Under the pieces are notes generated by a model. The model did not search any database and was not told the DNA's origin. It saw nothing but the letters and a program-made list of their open reading frames with translations. Shown in pieces: positions 1 through 8,397 of a stretch of 27,030 nt of DNA. The DNA comes from a bacterium (GTDB lineage Bacteria; CG2-30-53-67; CG2-30-70-394), in NCBI GenBank assembly GCA_024278555.1, contig JAJRSX010000055.1, forward strand, positions 1 to 27,030, read 5' to 3'. Position numbers and translations under genes: made by a program. Each line of letters starts with the position of its first letter. The stretch's first letter is position 1.

Positions 1-449
1 CGGGGGTCACCCTCACCGTCACCGCCGCCGACGACCTGGGGCCGGTGTGGGGAGACGGCGTCCAGCTCCAGCGGGTGGTCACCAACCTGGTGGCCAACGC
101 GGTGCGCTACGCGCCGCCGCAGACCGCCATCGAGGTGGAGATCGAGGGAGACCAGACCGACCAGCGCCTCACCCTCCGCGACCACGGCCCGGGGATCCCG
201 GCCGAGGAGCTCGACTCGATCTTCTCGCGCTTCTGGCAGGGAGAGGAGCGGGTGAGCTCCGGCAACTGCGGCCTCGGCCTCTTCCTCTGCCGGGCGATCC
301 TCGACCAGCACGGCGGTCGGATCTGGGCGGAGAGCGAAGAGGGAGAGGGGGCCACCTTCTGCTTCGAGATCCCGGTGGACCGCCGCGCCAGCCAGCGGCG
401 CGCGGCAGCGGCCGACAAGGCCGCGGCAGCGCTCTCCGCGACCCCCTGA
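1..449 (+). CDS. Sensor histidine kinase, C-terminal ATPase part (5' end outside window)
   Basis: This is the catalytic end of a two-component sensor kinase; the reading frame is open from base 3, so the sensor and phospho-acceptor domains lie outside the window. The visible residues form a HATPase_c (GHKL) domain that binds ATP and phosphorylates the kinase's own histidine. The N box (QRVVTNLVANAVRYAPP), G1 box (DHGPGIP), F box (IFSRFWQG) and G2 box (GLGLFLC) occur in the standard order and spacing. A short Ala/Arg-rich tail of about 25 residues follows the domain and has no recognisable fold. The cognate response regulator and the signal cannot be seen here. recQ starts about 100 bases downstream and is probably an independent gene. 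The family is certain; the specific kinase is not identifiable. Confidence 0.93.
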   Translation, partial: GVTLTVTAADDLGPVWGDGVQLQRVVTNLVANAVRYAPPQTAIEVEIEGDQTDQRLTLRDHGPGIPAEELDSIFSRFWQGEERVSSGNCGLGLFLCRAILDQHGGRIWAESEEGEGATFCFEIPVDRRASQRRAAAADKAAAALSATP

Positions 450-552
450 CCGCCCGCATCCGCGCCGCGCCGGGCGACGCCCATGGCCGAGGGAGTCCGG
501 CCGACCCTTTCGCCCGTGACATCGGTGGTCGGAGGAGGGAGAATCCCCGGCC

Positions 553-2385
553 ATGGGCGGAGCCCCGCGGGAGATCCTGCGTAGCGTCTTTGGCTACGAC
601 CGCTTTCGGTCCCCTCAGGAAGAGGTGGTCGAGACGGTGGTGGGTGGGGGGGACTCTCTCCTGGTCATGCCCACCGGCGGCGGCAAGTCCCTCTGCTTCC
701 AGATCCCCGCCCTGGTGCGCGACGGCTGCGGGGTGGTGGTCTCGCCCCTCATCGCCCTCATGCGCGACCAGGTCGCCGCGCTTGCGCTCCTCGGGGTGCG
801 CGCCGCCTACCTCAACTCGACCCTCAACCCGGTAGAGCGCAGAGAGGTGGAGGAGCGGCTCCTGGCCGGCGACCTCGACCTCCTCTACGTCGCCCCGGAG
901 CGGCTCCTCATGGAGGGGACCCTGGCCCTCTTGGGACGGGTGAAGCTCGCCCTGTTTGCCATCGACGAGGCCCACTGCGTCTCCCAGTGGGGCCACGACT
1001 TCCGCCCTGAGTACCTGGAGCTCGCCCAGCTCGGTGAGCGCTTCCCCGAGGTGCCGCGCATCGCCCTCACCGCCACCGCCGACGGCGAGATGCGCGAGGA
1101 GATTGTCCGCCGCCTGGCCCTCACCGACGCCCGGATCTTCGTGAGCGGCTTCGACCGCCCGAACATCTGCTATCGGGTCGCGGCCAAGCGCGACGGTCGC
1201 GCCCAGCTCCGCCGCTTCCTCGACGACCACCGGGGGGAGGCGGGGATCGTCTACTGCCTGTCGCGCAAGCGGGTCGAGGAGACCGCCGCGTGGCTGCGCG
1301 ACCAGGGGTGGGAGGCGCTGCCCTACCACGCTGGACTGGAGACCGAGGTGCGGCAGGCGAACCAGGACCGCTTCCTCACCGACGACGGGGTGGTGATCGT
1401 CGCCACCATCGCCTTCGGCATGGGGATCGACAAGCCGGACGTGCGCTTCGTCGCCCACCTCGACATGCCGCGCTCCATCGAGGCCTACTACCAAGAGACG
1501 GGACGTGCCGGCCGCGACGGCCTGCCCGCAGAGGCGTGGATGGTCTACGGCCTCGGCGACGTCATCACCCTGCGCAAGATGGTGGCCGCCTCGGAGGCGG
1601 ATGAGGCGCACAAGCGGCGTGAGTCCCAGCGGCTGGAGGCGATGCTCGGCTTCTGCGAGGCGACCACCTGCCGCCGCACCCTCCTCCTCGGCCACTTCGG
1701 CGAGGCCCACCCGGGCCCGTGCGGCCGCTGCGACAACTGCCTGGAGCCGCCGCCGACCTGGGACGCCACCGAGGCGGCGCAGCAGGCCATCTCCTGCTGC
1801 TACCGCACCGGCCAGCGCTTCGGCGTCGGCCACCTGATCGACGTCCTCACCGGCAAGGAGAGCGAACGCACCCTCCGGCTTGGCCACCACCGCCTCTACA
1901 CCTTCGGCATCGGCAAGGGGCGCTCGGCGACGGCGTGGCGCACCCTCTTTCGGCAGCTCATCGCCTCCGGCTTTCTCGCCGTCGACGGGGAGGGCTACGG
2001 CACCCTGTCGCTCACCGACCGGTGTAGGCCGCTGCTGCACGGCGAAGAGACACTCACCCTGCGCGAAGAGGCGCGCACACCGGCGAAGCGGCGCCGGGAC
2101 AAGCCGAAAGGGCGCGTCGCCGCGGTGCCGAGCGACGCCGACCCCGCCCTCTGGGAGGCCCTACGCGCCACCCGCAAGGGGCTCGCCGACGCCCAGGGGG
2201 TGCCGCCCTATGTCATCTTCCACGACGCCACCCTCCTGGAGATGGCGGTCCGCCGCCCGGCCAGCCACGCCCAGCTCCTGGAGGTGAACGGCGTCGGCGA
2301 GACCAAGCTGGAGCGCTACGGCGACGCCTTCCTCGCCGTCCTCCGCAACCCCACCGTCCCGCCGCCCACCCTGCCGAGCGAGTGA
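553..2385 (+). CDS. recQ: ATP-dependent DNA helicase RecQ
   Basis: A 610-residue superfamily 2 3'-to-5' DNA helicase of recombination and replication-fork repair. Domain order is canonical. Helicase motif I (MPTGGGKS) is at 39-46. The DEAH box with the RecQ-specific aromatic-rich loop ([18 protein letters not shown]) is at 137-154. Motif III (ALTATA) is at 171-176, motif V ([11 protein letters not shown]) at 287-297 and motif VI ([12 protein letters not shown]) at 312-323. A zinc site follows with Cys373, Cys390, Cys393 and Cys396, then the RQC winged helix and a C-terminal HRDC domain at about 530-598. The length matches bacterial RecQ. The chosen ATG is preceded by a GGAGGAGGGA purine run at slightly long spacing (about 11 bases). 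A small membrane ORF begins 3 bases after the stop. Confidence 0.97.
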   Translation: MGGAPREILRSVFGYDRFRSPQEEVVETVVGGGDSLLVMPTGGGKSLCFQIPALVRDGCGVVVSPLIALMRDQVAALALLGVRAAYLNSTLNPVERREVEERLLAGDLDLLYVAPERLLMEGTLALLGRVKLALFAIDEAHCVSQWGHDFRPEYLELAQLGERFPEVPRIALTATADGEMREEIVRRLALTDARIFVSGFDRPNICYRVAAKRDGRAQLRRFLDDHRGEAGIVYCLSRKRVEETAAWLRDQGWEALPYHAGLETEVRQANQDRFLTDDGVVIVATIAFGMGIDKPDVRFVAHLDMPRSIEAYYQETGRAGRDGLPAEAWMVYGLGDVITLRKMVAASEADEAHKRRESQRLEAMLGFCEATTCRRTLLLGHFGEAHPGPCGRCDNCLEPPPTWDATEAAQQAISCCYRTGQRFGVGHLIDVLTGKESERTLRLGHHRLYTFGIGKGRSATAWRTLFRQLIASGFLAVDGEGYGTLSLTDRCRPLLHGEETLTLREEARTPAKRRRDKPKGRVAAVPSDADPALWEALRATRKGLADAQGVPPYVIFHDATLLEMAVRRPASHAQLLEVNGVGETKLERYGDAFLAVLRNPTVPPPTLPSE

Positions 2386-2388
2386 CGG

Positions 2389-2553
2389 ATGCACCTCGTC
2401 GAGACCCTCATCCTGCCGCTGCTCTTCTCCGTCTTCCTCATCGCCCTCGGCTACCTCGGCTGGCGGGATTTCCAGGCTGAGCACCGGCGGCAGACGCCGC
2501 CCGAAGCAGAGGGCGACCCCAAGGGGAAGGAAGGGAACAGCAGTAGACAGTAG
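2389..2553 (+). CDS. Possible 54-residue single-span membrane microprotein
   Basis: An ATG three bases after the recQ stop opens a 54-codon frame ending in TAG at 2551-2553. The first 24 residues are strongly hydrophobic (LILPLLFSVFLIALGYLG), followed by a charged, Lys/Glu/Arg-rich tail, so it would be an N-in or N-out single-pass inner-membrane peptide. Codon use in the hydrophobic part keeps the G/C third-position bias of real genes nearby. There is no convincing Shine-Dalgarno sequence, so expression would depend on coupling to recQ termination. The stop lies inside a short repetitive stretch (GTAGACAGTAGAGAGTAGAC, 2543-2562), so the last ten or so residues may be eroded. I do not recognise a family. 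It could be a chance ORF. Confidence 0.45.
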   Translation: MHLVETLILPLLFSVFLIALGYLGWRDFQAEHRRQTPPEAEGDPKGKEGNSSRQ

Positions 2554-2678
2554 AGAGTAGACAGGAGTCAGGTGGGAGGCTGGGCCGGGAGGCCTATGTC
2601 GCCAGCGGGGAACCGGGGAGGGCGGTGGCCTGGAAGGCGGGGAAAAACCACAGGATCACGAAAGGGAGTCGAAGCGTA

Positions 2679-2705
2679 GGGTGCGCCAAGCGCAGCGCGG
2701 CGCAC
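2679..2705. repeat. Dispersed GGTGCGCC hairpin repeat, copy 1
   Basis: The sequence GGTGCGCCAAGCGCAGCGC followed by GGCGCACC forms a GC-rich stem. The same 19-base core recurs in inverted orientation in the hairpin at 10637-10662. Hairpins of this kind (GTAGGGTGCGCC...) are widespread repeats in proteobacterial genomes. No function can be read from this copy. Confidence 0.6.
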
Positions 2706-2791
2706 CGGCGGTGGTCAGCCAACCGCTGCCCACGGACGGTGTGCTCGTCGAAGATCGGTATGCGGGATGAGAGCGCGTTGTTCCAGGGGAG

Positions 2792-2839
2792 TTCTCTGTG
2801 TCCTCTGTGTCTCTGTGGTGAACCCCGGCCTTCCTGGCC
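2792..2839 (-). repeat. Dispersed repeat module, CACCACAGAGACACAGAGG type
   Basis: Read on the minus strand, this is GGCCAGGAAGGCCGGGG, then TTCACCACAGAGACACAGAG and GACACAGAG. The 29 bases at 2811-2839 match 8428-8456 on the plus strand with one difference. Such CACAGAGACACAGAGG strings are known as intergenic repeats in many bacteria and often give spurious HHRDTEDTE peptides. Here the module lies downstream of the GCAAAGGCGCAAAG module at 2937-2971, in the same order as at 8160-8456. Confidence 0.7.
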
Positions 2840-2936
2840 GTCGCTGTGCTTTGGCTCACCGCCGGTGACCCCCGACCCGTGGCCAGTTTTCCCCTCGGCG
2901 CACCACGGTCGACACTCCCCCCCCGCGCCCCCCCCG

Positions 2937-2971
2937 CTTTGCGCCCTGGCGTCTTTGCGCCTTTGCGTTGA
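2937..2971 (-). repeat. Dispersed repeat module, GCAAAGGCGCAAAGACGC type
   Basis: On the minus strand this 35-base module begins TCAACGCAAAGGCGCAAAG. It matches 8160-8194 on the plus strand with a single base difference. Strings of this type are common intergenic repeats in GC-rich bacteria and have no known function. It is one half of a composite repeat with 2792-2839. Confidence 0.7.
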
Positions 2972-3060
2972 GCCATTGCCTTTCAGGCCGCTCCGATCTC
3001 GCCCGACCCCCGTGGCCGCCATTCCCCTGTCTGCCCTCTGCTCTCTTCGAGCCCACGCCG

Positions 3061-3105
3061 GCAGGCGTCGTGGGTGGCCGGCCGCAGTTCGCGGAAGCCG
3101 CGGTC
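3061..3105 (-). pseudogene. Fossil duplicate of the serine hydrolase 3' end
   Basis: Read on the minus strand, 15 codons give DRGFRELRPATHDAC, nearly identical to ERGFRELRPALHDAC close to the C-terminus of the intact serine hydrolase at 3801-4913 (its bases 3828-3872). At DNA level 37 of 45 bases agree. Nothing else of that gene remains here. The order hydrolase, DUF3530 pseudogene, hydrolase fragment suggests an old tandem duplication of the two-gene unit followed by deletion. The fragment has no start, no catalytic residues and no function. Confidence 0.75.
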
Positions 3106-3158
3106 CGGCAGACTTCCAGGCGACGGCGCCGCCGGAGGGAGGGCGAGGGGGGACGGGC

Positions 3159-3760
3159 TCAATGGAGATCGAGGCGGTTGAGCCACTGGGCGACGGCCTC
3201 CACGAGGACCTCCTCCTTGCCGCGGAAGGAGTGGCTTGCCCCGGCCACGCGGTGCTGCTGGTAGGCCGTGTTCCCGGCCTCGCGCGCGGCCTCGCGGCGC
3301 CACTCGCTAGAGTGGACCACCGAGAGCAGATCGTCGCTGCCGTAGAGGTCGAGGAGCGGGAGGCGGATCCTCTTCAGCAGCTCGATGGCGTCCATCGCCG
3401 GCAGGGTGGGCGACGCGGCGATGCCGATGGCGACGAAGGCTCCGACGCGGCCCTGCGGGTGGCCCAGCCGCGCTCGGGGAGCTCGGTGCGCAAGGGAAAG
3501 ATGACGTCGCGCCAGTTCGGGTGGACTCCGGTCCCGTGCATCAGGATCACCCCCCCGCGCGTTCGAAACGTGGTGGCAGGGGTATAGAGGCCGAGGAAGC
3601 GATGGTCTCCGGTGCGCAGCCACACCACGTCGCCAACCATCACTGAGTCGACGATCTGATCTGCCCAACGCCGCTCCTTGGGGAGGTCCGAGGCGGCAGC
3701 AGCGGTGAGCCAGACCACCCACGGGAGCACGTAGAAGATCACCTTCATCATCTTGTTCAT
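3159..3760 (-). pseudogene. DUF3530 alpha/beta-hydrolase pseudogene, centre deleted and frameshifted
   Basis: The gene starts at ATG 3760 with GAGGAG upstream. It opens with a signal-peptide-like stretch (KVIFYVLPWVVWLTAAAA) and the DUF3530 N-terminal region, including LMHGTGVHPNW and RTELPERGWAT, to about residue 101 (base 3458). The frame then changes. From base 3446 another frame continues with VGAFVAIGIAASPTLPAM, the LYGSDD strand carrying the catalytic acid, and GASHSF with the catalytic histidine, ending at TGA 3159. Intact DUF3530 proteins have roughly 80-100 more residues between these parts, including the GHSLGA nucleophile elbow. An internal, out-of-frame deletion has therefore removed the catalytic serine. 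It lies 40 bases downstream of the serine hydrolase and was probably cotranscribed with it. A product from either frame should be inactive. Confidence 0.85.
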
Positions 3761-3800
3761 GGAGGAGCTCCTCGGGCGTGATGTGCGGCGCGGGCCGCCG

Positions 3801-4913
3801 CTACCCTTCCCCGGCGAGGTGGGACCAGCAGGCGTCGTGAAGCGCCGGGCGCAGCTCCCGGAAGCCGCGCTCGTCACGGCCCGCGTGGACGCGGTTGGTG
3901 AGGAGGACCGCCCGCTGGCCGGTGGCGAGGTCGAACCAGACCGAGGTCCCGGTGAAGCCGAGGAGCCCCCGGCCGGTGTCACGCGACAATAGCGCACCCG
4001 CCTGCGACCCCGACCGCGACGGGCGGTCGAGGCCGCGACACCAGCGCCCCGGGGGGCCCTGCGCCGGCCGCGCCACCACCTGGCGGGCGATCTCCACCGG
4101 CAGCCAGTCGTCGTCGCCGCGCACCGCCGCGCACAGCCGCTCGGCGACCGTGGCCACCGCCGCGGCGGTCCCGAAGCAGCCGGCGTGGCCGGCGACGCCG
4201 CCCATGGCCCAGCCGTTCTCGTCGTGGAGCTCACCGACCAGCCGACGGCCGCGCCAAGTGCAATGCTCGGTGGCGACGCACCCCGCCGCCCCGGCGGCCG
4301 ACCGCCGGGCGGGGCGGAAGGCGATCGCGTCACCGAGGCCGAGGGGCTCGGTGACCCAGGCGCGCAGACACTCCGTGAGCGGCGCACTGGCGGCCCGCTC
4401 GACGATCTCCCCGAGGAGGATGTAGCCGAGGTCGGAGTAGGTGAAGGTCTCCCCCGGGCGGGCGAGGAGCGCGGTCCGCTCCGCCGCCGCCACCATCGCC
4501 GGTCGCCACACCGGGGGCGGCTCCCCACCGCTGGCGGCGACCACCTCGTGGCCCGCCATCTGCCGGTACAGGGGCGCCCAGTCCGGCAGGCCGCTGGTGT
4601 GGGCGAGGAGCTCCTCAACGGTGATCTCCCGGTGGCGGCCACGCTTGAGCCCCGGCAACAGGGCACTGGCGGGGCTCTCCCAGCGGAGCTCGCCGTCGGC
4701 CACCAGGCGGGCGACACAGAGGGCGGTGGCGACCCCCTTGGTGAGGGAGGCGAGGTCAAAGCGGGAGGCGGCGGTGACCGGCGTCGCGGCCCGGTCACCG
4801 TGGTCGCCCACCGCGACCTCCAGCCGGAGGGCGTGGTGGTCACCGGCGAGGAGGACGGCGCCGGTAAAGAGGCCCCGTGCGAGGCCGTCGGCGAGGAGGG
4901 GCTCGGGGCTCAC
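3801..4913 (-). CDS. Serine hydrolase of the beta-lactamase / penicillin-binding-protein fold
   Basis: A 370-residue protein of the class C beta-lactamase-like (PF00144) family, which contains peptidases, esterases and PBP4*-type enzymes as well as true beta-lactamases. The nucleophile motif SxxK is Ser56-Leu-Thr-Lys59 in FDLASLTKG. The second motif is Tyr159-Ser160-Asp161, replacing the usual YxN. HTSGLP is at 105-110, and GFTGTSVWFDL at 319-329 stands where the KTG/HxG strand motif is expected. The block ENGWAMGGVAGHAGCFGTA is typical of cytoplasmic or cell-wall-recycling members. No signal peptide is apparent. Its ATG overlaps the stop of the ClC gene (ATGA at 4910-4913), so the two are translationally coupled. 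The substrate is unknown, and antibiotic resistance should not be assumed. Confidence 0.88.
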   Translation of the reverse strand: MSPEPLLADGLARGLFTGAVLLAGDHHALRLEVAVGDHGDRAATPVTAASRFDLASLTKGVATALCVARLVADGELRWESPASALLPGLKRGRHREITVEELLAHTSGLPDWAPLYRQMAGHEVVAASGGEPPPVWRPAMVAAAERTALLARPGETFTYSDLGYILLGEIVERAASAPLTECLRAWVTEPLGLGDAIAFRPARRSAAGAAGCVATEHCTWRGRRLVGELHDENGWAMGGVAGHAGCFGTAAAVATVAERLCAAVRGDDDWLPVEIARQVVARPAQGPPGRWCRGLDRPSRSGSQAGALLSRDTGRGLLGFTGTSVWFDLATGQRAVLLTNRVHAGRDERGFRELRPALHDACWSHLAGEG

Positions 4914-6982
4914 CGGCCGGCCTCCTCGGCGGCCGCCGCACCCTCCGCCTCCACGCCGCGCAGGGCGGCGAGGAGGGCGGCCACATCCTCGGCATGGGCA
5001 AAGGCGGTGATCCGGTCACCGGCCACCAACGGGGTCGCGCCGTGGGGGATGAGGGTGCGGCCGTCGCGATGGATGGCGATGAGGATCGCCTCCTCCGGCA
5101 GGGTCGCGGCGAGGTCGCGCACCGTGTGGCCCACCGCCCGGTCCCCGGCGGCAAGCTCCACCTCGACAAACTCGGTCACCCCCCCGCGCCGTTGCCCCGC
5201 CTCCTGCGCCCGATGGTGCAGGGCCTGGCGGCGCGACACAGTGGTGGAGTAGGCGCGCACCAAGGCGTCACGGTGGAGCAACCCGAGGAGCTGCGTCGGG
5301 TCGTCACGGTCAAGGACCGGCAGGATCTCAAGGCCGTGGACCCCCATGCGGGTGAGGGCGTCGGCGGCCGACTCGTCCGGATGGGTCACGACCAGCTTCG
5401 CGCGCGGCACACCGATGGCGCTCACCCGCGTCCCCATGGAGACGTGGTGTTGCACCGCGCGGTCGAGGTCGGTGCTACGCACCATCCCCCACAGGGCGCC
5501 GTCTTCGCGGAGCACCGCAAGGCAGTGGTCGCCGCTCTCGGCGAAGAGGTCGGAGAGGGTGGCGAGGTCCATGTCGCTGGCGACCCCGTGGACCTCCTCC
5601 TCCATCAGCTCCGCCACCGACAGGCCGGAGAGGAGCTCCACGTCGCGGCCGCCCTGAAGGTGGATACCGCGACGCACCAGCTTCATGGTGTAGATCGACT
5701 CGGGAGAGAGCACCTGGGCGATGGAGGTGGCAACCACCGTGGCGAGCATGAGCGGCAGGATGAGGGCGTAGTCGCCGGACATCTCGAAGACGATCAACAC
5801 GGCGGTGATCGGCGCCCGCGCCGCGCCCGCGAAGACCGCCGCCATCCCGGCGATGGCGTAGGCGCCCGGATCGATCGCGACCCCCGGCCACACGGTGTGG
5901 GCGATCGAGCCCACCATCCCCCCGAGGATCGCCCCCATGAAGAGCGACGGTGCGAAGATGCCCCCCGAGTTACCGGAACCGAGGGTGAGGCTGGTGGCGA
6001 CGAGCTTGAGGAGGAGCAGGGCGGCCATCGTCCCGAGGGAGAGGGGGAGGTTGCGGGCGATGGCGTTGCCGATGGCGTGCAGCCCCGGCCCCAAGACCCC
6101 CTCCCCAGGCAGGACGAGCGCCACCGTCCCGGTAAGGGCCATGCCCACTGCATAGCGCAGGGGCGGCCACACCCGCCAGCCGTCGAAACTCGCCTCCACC
6201 CCGTAGAGGAGGCGGATGAAGGTGGCCGCCACGATCCCGGCGAGAAGGCCGAGGAGACAGTAGAGGGGAATCTCCGCGAGGGAGTGGAGGGGGTAGGCCG
6301 GGACCACAAAGGCGGGAGAGGCGGAGAGGAAGACGCGGGCGACCACCGACGCCGCCACCGAGCTGATCACCACCGCCCCGAAGTAACCCACGGTAAAGCT
6401 GCCGAGGACGATCTCCAGGGCGAAGATGGCGCCGGCGATGGGGGCGTTGAAGGTGGCGGCAATGCCGCCGGCGGCGCCGCACGCCACCAGGGTACGGAGG
6501 TGGCGGGTGCCGAACCGGCCGAGCTGGCCGGCGATGGAGCCGAGGGCCGCCCCCACCTGGACGATCGGCCCCTCACGCCCGGCCGAGCCGCCGACGCCGA
6601 TGGTCACCGAGGAGCACAGGAGCTTCAGCACCGCCACCCGAGCGCGGATGCGGCCGCCCGCCACCACCTCCGCCTCCATCACCTCCGGCACCCCGTGGCC
6701 CCTGGCCTCACGTGCCCACCGCTCCACCACCACCCCCACCGCGAGCCCCGCCGCCGCCATCGCCGCCAACCGCGCCACCGCCCCCCCTGGGGGACCGACC
6801 GCGCCCCCGGCGGCCGCGGCGAGGCGGTGGACCGCACCCTCGATCCCACCCATCAGGCGGATAAAGCAGACCGCCCCGAGGCCGGTCCCCAGCCCCACCA
6901 CCAGGGCGGAGATGAGGACCACCAGCTCCTCGGGCGGATGGATGTGGAGGAGGCGGTGGCTGAGGGGGCGGTGCAGGGCCAT
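4910..6982 (-). CDS. ClC chloride channel/transporter with CBS pair and TrkA-C domain
   Basis: A 690-residue inner-membrane voltage-gated-chloride-channel family protein. The ClC core spans about 15-425 and carries GHGVPEV (97-102 region), the gating-glutamate motif GREGP with Glu137, FNAPIAGAIFALE (178-190) and GSGNSGGIFAP (335-345). Two CBS domains follow (about 455-510 and 530-580), then a TrkA-C/RCK-C domain (about 602-676), so nucleotide or ion sensing probably gates it. The residue after Glu190 is Ile, where the E. coli exchanger has its internal proton glutamate, so channel-like or uncoupled transport is possible (inference from motif alignment). The chosen ATG lies about 90 bases from the divergent ene-reductase start. 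The serine hydrolase is coupled downstream by ATGA. Confidence 0.94.
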   Translation of the reverse strand: MALHRPLSHRLLHIHPPEELVVLISALVVGLGTGLGAVCFIRLMGGIEGAVHRLAAAAGGAVGPPGGAVARLAAMAAAGLAVGVVVERWAREARGHGVPEVMEAEVVAGGRIRARVAVLKLLCSSVTIGVGGSAGREGPIVQVGAALGSIAGQLGRFGTRHLRTLVACGAAGGIAATFNAPIAGAIFALEIVLGSFTVGYFGAVVISSVAASVVARVFLSASPAFVVPAYPLHSLAEIPLYCLLGLLAGIVAATFIRLLYGVEASFDGWRVWPPLRYAVGMALTGTVALVLPGEGVLGPGLHAIGNAIARNLPLSLGTMAALLLLKLVATSLTLGSGNSGGIFAPSLFMGAILGGMVGSIAHTVWPGVAIDPGAYAIAGMAAVFAGAARAPITAVLIVFEMSGDYALILPLMLATVVATSIAQVLSPESIYTMKLVRRGIHLQGGRDVELLSGLSVAELMEEEVHGVASDMDLATLSDLFAESGDHCLAVLREDGALWGMVRSTDLDRAVQHHVSMGTRVSAIGVPRAKLVVTHPDESAADALTRMGVHGLEILPVLDRDDPTQLLGLLHRDALVRAYSTTVSRRQALHHRAQEAGQRRGGVTEFVEVELAAGDRAVGHTVRDLAATLPEEAILIAIHRDGRTLIPHGATPLVAGDRITAFAHAEDVAALLAALRGVEAEGAAAAEEAGR

Positions 6983-7060
6983 GGGCGAGGGGGTGCGTGT
7001 GGGCCGACGAGAGGCGGTACAGTAATCCGTCCCCGATGCGTTGCCGTCAACTTCACCCGT

Positions 7061-7066
7061 GGGAGG
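7061..7066 (+). promoter_or_regulatory. Ribosome binding site fixing the ene-reductase start
   Basis: GGGAGG five bases before ATG 7072. It decides between this start and the longer frame opening at 6997, which lacks such a site. Confidence 0.75.
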
Positions 7067-7071
7067 ACCGC

Positions 7072-8130
7072 ATGTCTCTACCCGACGCCATCACGCCGCT
7101 CTTCACCCCTCTCGACCTCGCTGACGGGCTCACCCTCCCGAACCGGATCGTCATGGCGCCGATGACCCGCTGCATGGCCGGCGACGGGCTGGTGCCGACC
7201 GAGGCGATGGCGGCCTACTACGCCCGCCGCGGCGCGGCGGGGCTGATCATCACCGAAGGGACCATCGTCCGCCCCGACGGCCAGGGGTACCCGGATACCC
7301 CCGGCCTGTTCAGCGAGGCGCAGGTCGCCGGCTGGCGGCGGGTGGTGGAGGCGGTCCACAGCGCGGGCGGGCGGCTCTTCTGCCAGCTCTGGCATGTGGG
7401 GCGCGTCTCCCACCCCACCTACCTCGACGGGGCGCTGCCCATCGCCCCGTCGGCGGTACCACTGGAGGGGCGGGTGCCGCGTACCGACCTCACCTACACC
7501 ACCCCACGGGCGCTCGCCCTGGCGGAGATCCCCGAGGTGGTCGCGGCGTACGGCACAGCGGCGACGAACGCCAAGGCCGCCGGGTTCGACGGGGTGGAGA
7601 TCCACGGCGCCAACGGCTACCTGATCGACCAGTTCCTCCACCACCACACCAACCGGCGCGACGACGCCTACGGCGGCACCCCGGAGCACATGGCGCGCTT
7701 CTGCCTGGAGGTGGTCGATGCGGTGGCCGCGGCGATGGGTCCGGGGCGCACCGGGATCCGCCTGTCGCCCGCCGCCTACCACTTCATGGAGCAGGATCCG
7801 CGCGACGTGGCCGTCTTCGACCACCTGCTCGCCGAGCTCGGCGGCCGCGACCTCGCCTACGTCCACGCGGGGATCGCCGGCCACCACTGGACCTACGACT
7901 ACTTGAAAGAGGGCACCGTGGCCGCCTACCTGCGCGCCCACTATCCGGGCCGCCTGGTGGCGTGCGGTGGTTTCACCCCGGAGAGCGCGGCCGCGGCGCT
8001 GGCCGCGGGCGAGGCCGACCTCGCCGCGATCGGCCGCCCCTTCATCGCCAACCCGGACCTGGTGGCGCGGGTGCGGGAAGGAGAGGAGCTGGTCGCGTAC
8101 CACGAGCGGATGCTCCTCAAGCTGGAGTAG
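7072..8130 (+). CDS. Old Yellow Enzyme family FMN-dependent ene-reductase
   Basis: A 352-residue TIM-barrel flavoprotein of the OYE/NemA family, which uses NADPH to reduce activated C=C bonds or nitro compounds and is usually cytosolic. Evidence includes the N-terminal NRIVMAPMTRCM and the flavin-contact region CQLWHVGRVSHP (104-115). The substrate-binding pair His178/Asn181 and proton donor Tyr183 lie in EIHGANGYLIDQFL, followed by DAYGG. The C-terminal phosphate-binding segment is CGGF...AIGRPFIANPDL (298-330). The ATG at 7072 is chosen because GGGAGG sits 5 bases upstream and the family N-terminus begins there; an in-frame ATG at 6997 would add unconserved residues. It is divergent from the ClC gene. 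The physiological substrate cannot be told, and no TetR or NemR-type regulator adjoins it. Confidence 0.93.
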   Translation: MSLPDAITPLFTPLDLADGLTLPNRIVMAPMTRCMAGDGLVPTEAMAAYYARRGAAGLIITEGTIVRPDGQGYPDTPGLFSEAQVAGWRRVVEAVHSAGGRLFCQLWHVGRVSHPTYLDGALPIAPSAVPLEGRVPRTDLTYTTPRALALAEIPEVVAAYGTAATNAKAAGFDGVEIHGANGYLIDQFLHHHTNRRDDAYGGTPEHMARFCLEVVDAVAAAMGPGRTGIRLSPAAYHFMEQDPRDVAVFDHLLAELGGRDLAYVHAGIAGHHWTYDYLKEGTVAAYLRAHYPGRLVACGGFTPESAAAALAAGEADLAAIGRPFIANPDLVARVREGEELVAYHERMLLKLE

Positions 8131-8159
8131 GAACGGGGGGTGGGAGGCGAGTGGAGTTT

Positions 8160-8194
8160 TCAACGCAAAGGCGCAAAGAGGCCAGGGCGCAAAG
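8160..8194 (+). repeat. Dispersed repeat module, GCAAAGGCGCAAAG type
   Basis: This 35-base module begins TCAACGCAAAGGCGCAAAG and differs at one base from the minus-strand copy at 2937-2971. A shorter related string, CGCAAAGACGCC, is at 8271-8282. Confidence 0.7.
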
Positions 8195-8397
8195 GGGGAG
8201 AGGTGTGGGGGGCATGGGGTCACCGGTGGTGGGGCGGAAGAGCTAATCGGCCTGGAAGGCAAGTTCCACCGCAAAGACGCCAAGATCGCGAAGGGGGAGT
8301 CAGAGCGGCAGATCGGTGTCAACGCGGCGCGAGGTGGGCTGGGAGGCAGGTGGGTTTTGAGGAGGGGAGGGGGGCGGGGAGTCGGGTGTCACTGGTG

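Larger units (their letters stand above)
2554..3158. other. Gene-free, repeat-rich spacer
   Basis: No credible gene was found in these 605 bases on either strand. The frames that stay open encode low-complexity peptides generated by repeats (on the minus strand, of the type NAKAQRR and HHRDTEDTE). The spacer holds a GGTGCGCC hairpin repeat (2679-2705), two modules of a dispersed composite repeat (2792-2839 and 2937-2971), and a decayed copy of the 3' end of the neighbouring serine hydrolase gene (3061-3105). It looks like a collecting site for repeats and deletion scars. Confidence 0.75.

Noticed and set aside
169-2040. 623-codon open frame on the minus strand opposite recQ
   Set aside because: It overlaps two clear plus-strand genes and has the low-complexity composition of an antisense shadow.
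2594-3022. 142-codon minus-strand frame in the repeat spacer
   Set aside because: The peptide is made of repeat translations (STQRRKDARAQ, SPQRHRGHRE) known as spurious products; no ribosome site or domain.
3801-4913. True antibiotic-hydrolysing class C beta-lactamase
   Set aside because: There is no signal peptide, the YxN motif is YSD and KTG is replaced by FTG, and it is coupled to an ion channel; a different hydrolase role is more likely.
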